From assembly GCA_038750655.1 (NCBI GenBank), contig JBCDGZ010000076.1:1-36847 (forward strand): DNA of 36,847 nucleotides, read 5' to 3'. Below are positions 1-7,364 of the stretch, in pieces (within the stretch, counting starts at the first letter, position 1; each line of letters begins with the position of its first letter). The notes under the pieces were generated by a model. It was not told where the DNA came from, did not search any database, and worked only from the letters and a program-made list of their open reading frames with translations. This DNA is from JBCDGZ01 sp038750655 (GTDB taxonomy: Bacteria > Bacteroidota > Bacteroidia > Chitinophagales > Saprospiraceae). The translations under genes and the position numbers were made by a program.

Positions 1-297
1 AACATACCAATAGACAGATTGTCAAAGAGAGGATGGATTTAAACAAATGATTCATGATAAATTGTTTGATGTTTTCGAAATTGGCTTACTTTTTTAGCGT
101 TACAGTTTTCTAGATTTAGTCGTAAAGTAAGCCTATTGCTTCCTACTCACAAAAGATATTTTAGCAGGATTACCAGGATAAAAATTGTTGCTTTTTGAAT
201 GGGGGTTGTTTTAAGTGTTTGGTTTACAGTTATTTGTGTCTGAGTGGCTACCACAAAGATATGCTCCAAAATCTTGGCCTGACCTCTATGTTGGGCT
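1..297. other. left-edge stretch without a supportable gene
   Basis: No gene can be supported here. Two plus-strand frames are open from the window edge and stop almost at once (stops at 40-42 and 46-48), so the end of a gene lying outside the window could be present, but nothing identifies it. The stretch holds a perfect 10-base inverted repeat (83-92 with 124-133, 31-base spacing). The minus-strand gene beginning to the right reads towards this stretch, and I see no convincing terminator hairpin with a T-run for it. Confidence 0.4.
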
Positions 298-1755
298 TTA
301 GCTCTCTTCTCTTTGATCTTTATTTCTCTCATCAATCTTCTCTATAATCCACTCCTTCTCTGGCAGAATATCCATTGCTGCAACCTGCTTTCTCAATTTA
401 TCAAAGCGAGGCCTATCGTATTGGGCGGCGTTGAAAAGTTGGAAAATGATGTTTAGGAAATTGCGGCTAGCCTTTAAATAGTAGCTGGCGATTTGGGTTC
501 GGTGCTCGGATAGGAATTTTCGGGAGCTGTTGACGCCGTCTTCGAAAAGGGAGCGGTAGTCTAGCTCTAGGTAAATCTTCAGGCGCAGTCTGCGTTCTTC
601 TAGCTTGGCGTATAAGTTGTGGATTCTGGCTTGGTTCAATTCTTCTAGGGCTTGACTGTAATTCTTTTTGGCGAAATAGAATAGGGCTTTACAAAGCAGG
701 TAGATGCCGGTGCTGTCTTTGTGAGAGGGGAGGATATTGTGGTGATGGGTGAGGATGAACTCTTCGGTCCATTCGTATTGTTTGAGGTGCAAGGCCAGTG
801 AGACTATATTTTTAAAGGTGATCGGGAGGAGGTAGTCGTTCTCGTAGAGTAGCCCTTGGCGCAATTGAATCTTGTAGAGGGCGAACAGTTCTTCGGAATA
901 GTCATCGAAAGCATACTTGGTGGCATTTTGTAGGTAGGTATACAATACGCGCTTATCGCTCGTTCCGATTTGATCTGCGTATTGAAGTAGGTTGGCTTTG
1001 AGCTGTTGGTAGTTCTCCATAGCATCGGGGATGCAAAGGAGGTCAAAGGCATTTTTCCAAATCAATACATTGGGCTCCACATTTTTGATGTGTTCGTTGA
1101 CTGCCTTTTCGAAAGTGAGCTGGTAGGGGAGATTGACCAATCGCTCTCGGTTTTTTATGAAACAGAAGTACTTCAACTTTTTTTGGATAAAAAAATGATC
1201 CAGGGCATCGTTGGTGGCTTGCAAGTTAATATCGCCGGTGCCATGATCCGAATTGGCACTGAGGAAATGGGCGTACTCATGCTCTATCTGGAGTTGGTGA
1301 AATGCCCAATGCTCATCTTTGATGGTGGAGGCTTGCTGGGTTTTATTCAATTGCTTGTGGCAAGACTTGAAATAGTTAATCAGATTATGTTGATTGTAGA
1401 ATTTGAGTAGGGCCAGTTTTTTTGCTGTCGAATCTTTTTTGAGCTGATCGTGAAAGACAAATTGTTCGGTAAGGTCAAAGAGTTTAGAAAGCAATTTGGT
1501 GATCACTTCTTTTTGATAAGCTTCTTTGCCGATGACAAACCGGTAGGCATTTTCGTAGGTGAAATCCTGCTGATCAAATTGAGGGACGTACTGATCGATG
1601 TATTGGATCAGCTTTCGGAGTTTAGCGTTTTTATTAAAAAATGGAGAATCGACAAAAAGCCTTAAGCGATTGAACTCCGACCTTGAAAAGTACCGGAGCA
1701 ATCTTATCGTTTTGCTATTATACATACAGCCAGTCATTATTAGGTCACTGCTCAT
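298..1755 (-). CDS. helical repeat-like protein of unknown function (paralogue of 5246-6631)
   Basis: The product is a 485-residue soluble protein with no signal peptide, no membrane segment and no motif I recognise. It is rich in Leu, Lys, Tyr and amphipathic stretches, as in an all-alpha TPR/HEAT-like solenoid. It is clearly related to the protein at 5246-6631. Both share an N-terminal 'NSK..RLL' start, a central block (ALDHFFIQKKLKYF here, ALDDFFVENKLRIL there) followed by R-x-x-x-N, and a C-terminal block (SQALEELNQARIHNLYAKLE here, TQALQLLKYVKLNDLYFKIA there). Three ATG codons lie near the start (1755, 1737, 1725). Alignment with the paralogue favours the third (MYNSK), giving 475 residues, while the first has the more A-rich leader. 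It is divergent from the exported gene at 2089. The function is unknown; a scaffold or interaction role is only inferred from the fold. Confidence 0.8.
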   Translation of the reverse strand: MSSDLIMTGCMYNSKTIRLLRYFSRSEFNRLRLFVDSPFFNKNAKLRKLIQYIDQYVPQFDQQDFTYENAYRFVIGKEAYQKEVITKLLSKLFDLTEQFVFHDQLKKDSTAKKLALLKFYNQHNLINYFKSCHKQLNKTQQASTIKDEHWAFHQLQIEHEYAHFLSANSDHGTGDINLQATNDALDHFFIQKKLKYFCFIKNRERLVNLPYQLTFEKAVNEHIKNVEPNVLIWKNAFDLLCIPDAMENYQQLKANLLQYADQIGTSDKRVLYTYLQNATKYAFDDYSEELFALYKIQLRQGLLYENDYLLPITFKNIVSLALHLKQYEWTEEFILTHHHNILPSHKDSTGIYLLCKALFYFAKKNYSQALEELNQARIHNLYAKLEERRLRLKIYLELDYRSLFEDGVNSSRKFLSEHRTQIASYYLKASRNFLNIIFQLFNAAQYDRPRFDKLRKQVAAMDILPEKEWIIEKIDERNKDQREES

Positions 1756-2088
1756 TTTTATTGAGCGGACGTAAAATTATCCTAATGGTCAGCCTGCCAT
1801 TCCGCACCTGCTGACGCCCCCAAAATAATAAATCTGTCCATCTGTGGAAAGATAAAGTACAAAAAGATATATCTGGGATTTTCAACGAAAAAGGTAATTG
1901 GAAAAAAGGTTTACTTGACTTATTTTTCTGCCAACTCCATATACTTTACAGACTTCCTTTTACTCATAATTGCTGGGGTACTTACTTAAACGCCCCTATT
2001 GACTATTGCACTACCTGCTCTCTTTTTTGTCGGCGGGTAAGATGCCAGGTATTCAAATCATCCATTTTTTAAATAAAACGATACCGTT
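1756..2088. other. divergent intergenic region
   Basis: This 333-base region separates two divergently transcribed genes, so it must hold promoters for both. It is AT-rich in the middle. It contains a short inverted repeat GTCAGC (1788-1793) / GCTGAC (1810-1815) near the minus-strand gene and a 10-base palindrome at 1865-1874. I see no small gene or RNA gene in it. Confidence 0.5.
1915..1945 (+). promoter_or_regulatory. weak candidate promoter for the 2089 gene
   Basis: TTGACT (1915-1920) and TATACT (1940-1945) are separated by 19 bases, with TTTAC following the second box. This resembles a housekeeping promoter only loosely. The spacing is long, and the Bacteroidota -7 consensus TAnnTTTG is not matched exactly. 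It lies about 140 bases before the start codon. Confidence 0.2.
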
Positions 2089-2931
2089 ATGAGAAGGAAA
2101 AATTTACTAGTCTTCGCTCTGACATTATTTTTGTTACCTCTTCAGTCTTTCTTGGCTGATTCGAGTTCGTTCCTTGGCGCACAAACTTTAAGGTGTGATC
2201 CGGTGGAAACTGCCGGAGTAAATAACCTGACACCGAACAGCTTTGACCTGTACTGGACAGCACTCCCGAATACGAATAGTTATTATGTTGATACCTGGGT
2301 CAACGGTACGGCTGTTTATTCTACTATTACACAGACCACAATGGTAAACGTCCTGCTTGCCAATCCCTTGCAAGTCGGTGATGTGTTGGTTTACCACATT
2401 TACAGGTACTGTGATCATGGCGGAATAGCTGATCCCTATCGTGGAGAATTTCCGATCATTGCTACCGAAGATATTGTCATGATCCACCCCGGAGGCATCG
2501 GCCCCCTAGCATGCCATTGCCTCTTTCTGACATTTCCTATTGAGCATGCAGAAGAAATGTACAAGGTCTACGATTGTCCTTGCATACAAGAACACATAGA
2601 CGTTGGTAAATGCCCGATGATAAAGGCAGCGGTACAGATTACGCACTGTAGTTCGGGGTTTACCCTTAATCCGACACCTTTACAGCGATTCTATCCCAAT
2701 CCCTTCTCCCATCAATTGACCGCCGATTTTGAGCTTCCCCAGGCTGGCGTTGTTAGTCTGTCTATTCTAGATCATCAGGGCCGAATAGTTCGATCGATCA
2801 TTGAAGAGGAATATTTTTCTGCCGGCCCACTCCGCATGGAAGTCAATACAACAGCACTAGAAAAAGGGCTCTACTACTATGTCCTTAGCCTCGATACAAT
2901 GCAGTGGTTGGGGCGATTGGTGCGGCTGTAA
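2089..2931 (+). CDS. exported fibronectin-III-like protein with T9SS C-terminal sorting domain
   Basis: This 280-residue protein begins with a clear Sec signal peptide (MRRKNLLVFALTLFLLPLQS, residues 1-20 or so). Residues about 44-110 look like a fibronectin type III beta sandwich (N-x-L-T-P-N-S-F-D-L-Y-W start, then alternating strands). The middle (about 135-195) is Cys-rich (CHC, CPC and single Cys residues), suggesting disulfides or metal binding. The last 80 residues form a T9SS type A sorting domain, starting at FYPNPF and ending in a basic tail (GRLVRL), with the G-x-Y-Y-Y-x-L motif. By family knowledge such cargo crosses the outer membrane through the type IX system, and the tail is removed on anchoring or release. 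It may be co-transcribed with the next gene, 181 bases downstream. The specific ligand is unknown. Confidence 0.85.
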   Translation: MRRKNLLVFALTLFLLPLQSFLADSSSFLGAQTLRCDPVETAGVNNLTPNSFDLYWTALPNTNSYYVDTWVNGTAVYSTITQTTMVNVLLANPLQVGDVLVYHIYRYCDHGGIADPYRGEFPIIATEDIVMIHPGGIGPLACHCLFLTFPIEHAEEMYKVYDCPCIQEHIDVGKCPMIKAAVQITHCSSGFTLNPTPLQRFYPNPFSHQLTADFELPQAGVVSLSILDHQGRIVRSIIEEEYFSAGPLRMEVNTTALEKGLYYYVLSLDTMQWLGRLVRL

Positions 2932-3112
2932 ACTGCTCAGGATTCATCCGCAAAAAGGTAATTGTCGATCAGCAGTAAAGTCTGCAATTTAGATAGACAG
3001 AATGTGCACCTTTTGTGGGCGAATGCCGAAAAGCCAACTGCGAAAAGCTCAGTGGATTTTACCTGCTAAGCATCGCATAAATAGAGTAGGTATCATCAAA
3101 AACCAAATTACC

Positions 3113-4717
3113 ATGAAGAAATTTACCTTCCTTTTTCTTATGCTCTGTATAGCCGCAACTCAGAGCAACGCTCAAAATACAACCCTGGGAACCTCTGCTG
3201 GTGTGCCCATTCCTCCCTCAGATGAAAATACACATATCGGAGGTTTTGCCGGCAGTATTTCCACAACCAGTGTCTTTGGCAACACCTTCGTTGGCTCTCG
3301 ATCCGGGGAACTCAATACCGTCGGACTTAGAAATACATTTTTGGGGCAGGCCTCTGGTCAGTCTAATGATCGGGGGAATGGAAATACCTTTCTCGGGACA
3401 GAGGCCGGCGTTACCAATGTCATCGGGAACTTCAACACCTTTGTTGGCCTAGAGGCCGGGAACAGCAATACTGGGGGATCGGATAATAGCTATTTCGGCC
3501 ATCGGGCCAATGGTGATCCTATGCTTACCCACGCCTCTGCTATCGGTGCTAATGCCTACGTTTGTTCGGACTTTACAATCAGCATTGGGGCAAATACCGA
3601 CAATACAGTAATCGGCGATTGTCAACCCAGAACCAATCCTTTCACTGGAAACTTCAATCGCTTGTCTGTTGCCGGTGGAGATTTTATGGTAGATGATAAT
3701 TACTACATTACTAATCCCACTTTGGCACCGGGAGGCATCGCTGGACTGGTTCAGGCAGACCTTACCGGAACGCTACAGCCGCTGAGTTTTACCGGAAATG
3801 CTTCACAATACCTGGGAGGAGATGGCAACTGGCACGCTATGGCCAGCGGTTTAGCGGATCACGACTGGTATCAGGTGGGAAGCAGCAACCCTCCCACTAG
3901 TATTAATGATGACATCTGGACTGATGGAACGGTATATATTAATTGGGGAATGACGCCGACACCTCCATTTTTTGGCCCAAATGTAAGACTGTACGTTAAT
4001 GGAGCGATCCAGACCAGCACCAGCTATATTGCCTCCGACCGAAGATTCAAGCGCAACATTCAGCCGATTGCCAATAGCCTGGATAAGATCAAAAGAATTC
4101 AAGGGGTGAATTATGAGTTCAATCAGGAAGCTTTTGCAGAACGGCGTTTTCCTACAGGCAAAACGATGGGATTCCTGGCCCAAAACCTCAAGGAGGTCGT
4201 TCCGGAATTGGTAAAGACGGCCGATGATGGATACATGGCCGTTAATTATGATGGCGTAGTCGCATTGCTGGTTGAAGGGCTCAATGAGCAGCAAGCAATG
4301 ATTGAGCGGCAAGAAGCGTCGCAGCTCCAACTTCAAACAGAAATTGATCAACTCAAGGCGGCTATTCAATCGCTCTGCAATGAAGGCTGTGGGAATCTGA
4401 TGAACAAGCAAGCCCTCAATCAGCAAGAATGGCCTACTTACTGGGAGGCCATTGAGCTGAAACAAAACCAACCCAACCCTTTCCGCAACAGCACCGTGAT
4501 TCCCTATTACCTACCTAAAGAAGTATCGGAGGCTACCTTGATGATTTATGATTTGCAAGGTCGCCAGTTGAAAAGCTATCCGATTCATGCATCCGGGCAG
4601 GGAACGATCGAAATCGAAGCTGGAAGCTTACCCAGCGGAATGTATTTGTACCATCTTTTGATTGATGGCAAAACATCTTCAACCTTGAAAATGATACTAA
4701 GCGATAGATTAAATTAG
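3113..4717 (+). CDS. exported tail-fibre-like protein: NTFVG repeats, S74 chaperone domain, T9SS sorting domain
   Basis: This is a 534-residue protein. I chose the ATG at 3113 because it opens a canonical signal peptide (MKKFTFLFLMLCIAATQSNA); the frame is open from an upstream ATG at 3002, but that extension is not signal-like. Residues 57-124 hold four perfectly spaced 17-residue repeats of the form N-T-F-[VL]-G-x-x-[AS]-G, as in Bacteroidota fibre/adhesin stalks. Around residues 300-410 lies an S74 intramolecular chaperone of endosialidase type, starting with S308-D-R-R-F-K313. The Ser and Lys of the autocleavage dyad are both present, followed by the family blocks 'GFLAQNLKEVVPELV' and 'YDGVVALLVEGLNEQ'. 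A coiled-coil-like stretch follows, then a T9SS sorting domain from 'NQPNPF' to the end. It probably forms a trimeric cell-surface fibre. An intrinsic terminator lies directly downstream. Confidence 0.9.
   Translation: MKKFTFLFLMLCIAATQSNAQNTTLGTSAGVPIPPSDENTHIGGFAGSISTTSVFGNTFVGSRSGELNTVGLRNTFLGQASGQSNDRGNGNTFLGTEAGVTNVIGNFNTFVGLEAGNSNTGGSDNSYFGHRANGDPMLTHASAIGANAYVCSDFTISIGANTDNTVIGDCQPRTNPFTGNFNRLSVAGGDFMVDDNYYITNPTLAPGGIAGLVQADLTGTLQPLSFTGNASQYLGGDGNWHAMASGLADHDWYQVGSSNPPTSINDDIWTDGTVYINWGMTPTPPFFGPNVRLYVNGAIQTSTSYIASDRRFKRNIQPIANSLDKIKRIQGVNYEFNQEAFAERRFPTGKTMGFLAQNLKEVVPELVKTADDGYMAVNYDGVVALLVEGLNEQQAMIERQEASQLQLQTEIDQLKAAIQSLCNEGCGNLMNKQALNQQEWPTYWEAIELKQNQPNPFRNSTVIPYYLPKEVSEATLMIYDLQGRQLKSYPIHASGQGTIEIEAGSLPSGMYLYHLLIDGKTSSTLKMILSDRLN
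3281..3484 (+). repeat. four 51-base (17-residue) NTFVG coding repeats
   Basis: Four in-frame units of exactly 17 residues each start with Asn-Thr-Phe-(Val/Leu)-Gly, and a fifth start (N-S-Y-F-G) follows at 3485. The DNA has diverged more than the protein, so the repeat is held by selection on structure. The spacing fits a beta-roll or beta-prism stalk such as those of trimeric fibres. Confidence 0.85.
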
Positions 4718-4740
4718 TTGAGTATTTAGTCTAGTAACGA

Positions 4741-4780
4741 ATGGTGGCTCTCTTGTCTGAGGGCTGCCATTTTGTTTTTT
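4741..4780 (+). terminator. intrinsic terminator of the S74 protein gene
   Basis: A 12-bp stem (4741-4752 with 4759-4770, three G-U pairs) closes a six-base loop TTGTCT and is followed at once by TTTGTTTTTT (4771-4780). It lies 24 bases after the stop codon of the preceding gene. Confidence 0.8.
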
Positions 4781-4931
4781 AGTAGCTTGATCCGCAATTG
4801 TATTATCCGCATTATGGAAGAAGTCTGAAAATCGAGGGGAATAATTATTAAGATATTGTACGGAATACAGTAACTTGTCTTTAGTGTGGTTCCACACCAG
4901 CCGTAAATGCTTATACCACAGCTTGGGTTAA

Positions 4932-4973
4932 TTAGAACGTCCCCGAAGGATACCACCTTCGAGGAAGTTCTGA
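4932..4973. other. long imperfect intergenic hairpin
   Basis: Bases 4932-4949 pair with 4956-4973 around a six-base loop. This is 18 positions with two mismatches and one G-T pair, including a perfect CGAAGG/CCTTCG core next to the loop. Neither strand has a T-run after it, so it is not an ordinary terminator. It could be a small structured RNA, a regulatory leader or a mobile-element remnant. Confidence 0.5.
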
Positions 4974-5122
4974 AATCTCAAATAGTATACAATAAATAAT
5001 TATTGTAAAAGAATGATAATAACCGCTTTTGTATCATCAAATCTTAGTCAAACTTACAGAGTTCCTGGGTTAATTTATAGGAGAGAGGAAGTACAAAAAA
5101 ATTAGAAAATCATAAATTTTTT

Positions 5123-5137
5123 GCATTAATTTAATGC
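5123..5137. promoter_or_regulatory. 15-base AT-rich palindrome, possible operator
   Basis: The sequence is GCATTAA-T-TTAATGC, two perfect seven-base arms around one central base, about 110 bases before the start codon at 5246. The size and symmetry fit a dimeric repressor site, but no regulator is identified. Confidence 0.25.
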
Positions 5138-5245
5138 TTGTTAAATTTTTATATAATTGATAATCAATGGATTATAACTGTTGGGCTTTCTATGGTGGTC
5201 TGAAAAAATAATATTCTACCCGCCTTATTTTTAAAGATACGGACT

Positions 5246-6631
5246 ATGAGAAACAGTAAAATTGTTGAATTGCTCCTGAGTTTGGGCAAAAAGGAGCGGA
5301 GCGAATTGTTGGATTTTGTCAAGATGGAGCGAAAAGTATCGAAGCAGGATTTACAACTACTCGATTTCGTGCTCCAATATATAAATGAATTGGTAAGAGC
5401 CCCGTTCGATAAGTTGGCCATGGAAAAAGCAGTGCTGGCTGATTTCTTTGCCGGGCAGCCGGAGACAAGCGCCCGTACCAAGTGGAACCACGCCAAGAAC
5501 CGCCTGTTGATAGCGGTCAATAATTACATTATCCATCTGCAGCTATCGAACCATCTGATGATCAAAAACCATATGCTGTGGGAATATTGCCAACAGCATC
5601 AACTACATAAGAACCTCGGTAGCCTGGCCAAAAAGATTGAGAAGGACTACGCGCGTAGCAAAAAGGATTTCCATCAGGAATATTTTAATTTCAAGCTAAA
5701 AGAAGGGCTGCTGTCACAGGTGCAAGGGCAGCGGAAGCAAATGGATGAATTGGAAGAGATGGAGGGAGCACTCGATGATTTTTTTGTCGAAAACAAATTG
5801 CGAATACTTACCGAGCAATTCAATCGACATCGCATAATTAATGCTCCTGCGCCAGATGATTCATTTATCAAAATGATCCTTACCTACGAGATAGGATTGA
5901 AAAAAATCGGGAGTCAGCTGTTTTTTGAAATTTACTTGATGATGACTGCGCCAACGCAAGAGCAACACTACCAAAATGCCAAGGCCCTCTTTGACGCTCA
6001 CGAGCATACCTTCTCAGACGATTATCGGAAAACCATCTGCATGTATTTGATGAATCAATGTGTTTTTTATTGCCATGCCGGGCAGTATACCTACGCAGGA
6101 GAATACCTCCATCACATTGATTACCTGATCAACAACCGATTATTCTTGGTCAATGATCGACTGTCGACGGCTAAGTATGTCAATACGGTTTACATGGCGG
6201 TGGTCAGTGATCGCTTGGAGTGGTTGGAGCATTTTGTCAAGCGGTACGCTCATTTGATCAATCATCAGGATATGGAATCCATTCGACAGCTGAACCTGGC
6301 GACGATTGCTTTTCACAAGGGCGATCATACTCAGGCCCTGCAGCTGTTGAAGTACGTCAAGCTAAATGATCTGTATTTTAAAATTGCCACTTACAAGCTA
6401 GAGATTAAACTTTACTTCGAGGAGGGGCTGTTTGAAATTCTCGATAGCCGTTTAGCCGCATTTAGGAAATACATTGAGCGCAGCGATAAGATTCCTTCGG
6501 ATAGAAAGCATAAAAATACGGCCTTTTTGAAAGCGGTAAAGCTACTGATCAATGATGCCTTAGATCCGCTATCTCTACAGGAAAATGATTTTTTGATTCT
6601 GGATTACTTTTGGCTAAAAAAGAAGGCCTGA
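5246..6631 (+). CDS. helical repeat-like protein of unknown function (paralogue of 298-1755)
   Basis: The product is a 461-residue soluble protein without signal peptide or membrane segment, apparently all-alpha and Leu/Lys/His-rich. Its start (MRNSKIVELLLSLGKKERSE) lines up with the third ATG of the gene at 298-1755. The two share the central 'ALD-FF-x-x-K-L' block and the C-terminal 'QAL-x-x-L ... LY-K' block, so they are paralogues of the same length class. Nothing catalytic is visible. The C-terminal part (helix pairs with A-F-H-K-G-D-H-T-Q-A-L-Q-L-L) reads like TPR-type repeats and suggests protein-protein interaction. Its 3' end overlaps the hairpin that terminates the convergent small gene to the right. 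I do not know its role. Confidence 0.8.
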   Translation: MRNSKIVELLLSLGKKERSELLDFVKMERKVSKQDLQLLDFVLQYINELVRAPFDKLAMEKAVLADFFAGQPETSARTKWNHAKNRLLIAVNNYIIHLQLSNHLMIKNHMLWEYCQQHQLHKNLGSLAKKIEKDYARSKKDFHQEYFNFKLKEGLLSQVQGQRKQMDELEEMEGALDDFFVENKLRILTEQFNRHRIINAPAPDDSFIKMILTYEIGLKKIGSQLFFEIYLMMTAPTQEQHYQNAKALFDAHEHTFSDDYRKTICMYLMNQCVFYCHAGQYTYAGEYLHHIDYLINNRLFLVNDRLSTAKYVNTVYMAVVSDRLEWLEHFVKRYAHLINHQDMESIRQLNLATIAFHKGDHTQALQLLKYVKLNDLYFKIATYKLEIKLYFEEGLFEILDSRLAAFRKYIERSDKIPSDRKHKNTAFLKAVKLLINDALDPLSLQENDFLILDYFWLKKKA

Positions 6632-6645
6632 CCAAGTCAGACCTT
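6616..6645 (-). terminator. intrinsic terminator for the minus-strand small gene, inside the end of the 5246 gene
   Basis: On the minus strand the sequence reads AAGG-T-CTGAC-TTG-GTCAG-G-CCTT-CTTTTTT, a ten-position stem with one mismatch, a three-base loop and a T-run. It lies just past the stop of the gene at 6669-6971 and overlaps the last codons and stop of the convergent gene. The plus strand has no T-run after the stem, so it works well only for the minus-strand gene. Confidence 0.75.
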
Positions 6646-6668
6646 CGGATGATTAACTTGCATTAAGT

Positions 6669-6971
6669 TTATTTTAAGGAAATATCTTCACTGAATGTCG
6701 ATCCATCATCCTGAGTAGCTTCCGCAGTATAATCACCGGCCGACAGCGTGCTCAGGTCAAAACTGCACTCCGTGAGTTGGCAGCCACTCTGATCAAACAC
6801 GATCGCTTGCGTAACTTTGTCTCTCACTACAAATCGCGTAATAGTACGTGAAGGGCCGGTAGATTCCACCCTCGCGATAACATCCTCCATGACGATAACG
6901 TAATCTGCCTTTTCGAACGCGTGGGAGAGGGAAGAAGTAACAATCAAAACAAAAACAAAAAGGATTCTCAT
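6669..6971 (-). CDS. small exported protein of unknown function
   Basis: The product has 100 residues. I chose the ATG at 6971 because it gives a clean signal peptide (MRILFVFVLIVTSSLSHA); the frame runs back to an ATG at 7031, but those 20 residues are not signal-like. The mature part is about 80 residues with two Cys near its middle (S-G-C-Q-L-T-E-C) and a C-terminal beta-rich block (FDLSTLSAGDYTAEA ... SEDISLK). That block resembles the G-x-Y/T-x-E strand pattern of small Bacteroidota periplasmic or secreted immunoglobulin-like proteins. There is no T9SS motif of the N-P-F type. It is transcribed against its left neighbour and has its own terminator. The function is unknown. Confidence 0.7.
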   Translation of the reverse strand: MRILFVFVLIVTSSLSHAFEKADYVIVMEDVIARVESTGPSRTITRFVVRDKVTQAIVFDQSGCQLTECSFDLSTLSAGDYTAEATQDDGSTFSEDISLK

Positions 6972-7364
6972 GACTAAAATATTTGCGTCATGGATCGAAG
7001 CGCTTGTTCCAGACAGGTTAAGTAATTTCAAAACTTATTGAAGTGCACCTAACTCGTTTTGGTTAGTACAAAGAAGCGATCTTTTTTCGGGTGATGGATG
7101 GAGATTAAAGGCTATTGATCGTGTTGAAATGATATTGCTTTTGGCTTGAGTGTGCGCGTAAGTATCTGGTTGTTAATGGTTTATTGTGTGGAGATAAATT
7201 GGGTTTATACTGAAAAAATGAGCTTCTATATGGATGAATTTTTTCGATAAGTCGCTCTTACCCCCAAATCTCCTCCTTCTTTAAGTATCCTATTCCCCTT
7301 TTCTCCGTAAGAGCAACAAACCCCTTGGACGGGCTCCACCCGTCCTCGCAAAGTAAGCATAAGC
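6972..7364. other. divergent intergenic region before the HTCS gene
   Basis: About 390 bases lie between the small minus-strand gene and the HTCS gene. I see no further gene. The right end holds two paired structures just before the HTCS start codon (listed separately). A pyrimidine-rich stretch at 7261-7306 lies inside the outer pair. Confidence 0.5.
7254..7345 (+). promoter_or_regulatory. structured leader upstream of the HTCS gene
   Basis: GCTCTTAC (7254-7261) is exactly complementary to GTAAGAGC (7307-7314), enclosing a pyrimidine-rich 45-base loop. Thirteen bases further lies a perfect GC-rich hairpin, GGACGGG-CTCCA-CCCGTCC (7327-7345), which ends 19 bases before the start codon at 7365. 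The second hairpin is close enough to affect ribosome access. No T-run follows it, so it is not a plain terminator. Confidence 0.45.

Larger units (their letters stand above)
4781..5245. other. gene-free region with a long hairpin and an AT-rich end
   Basis: I see no gene in these 465 bases. They hold a short perfect hairpin GTGTGG-TT-CCACAC near 4885-4900, a long imperfect hairpin at 4932-4973 (listed separately), and an AT-rich segment from about 5080 to 5165 that contains a 15-base palindrome (5123-5137). The last part is the likely promoter region of the gene at 5246, but no exact -33/-7 Bacteroidota pair is evident. Confidence 0.5.

Noticed and set aside
1788..1815. Inverted repeat GTCAGC/GCTGAC as a regulatory site
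   Set aside because: Only six bases per arm with a 16-base loop; such pairs are expected by chance in a region of this length.
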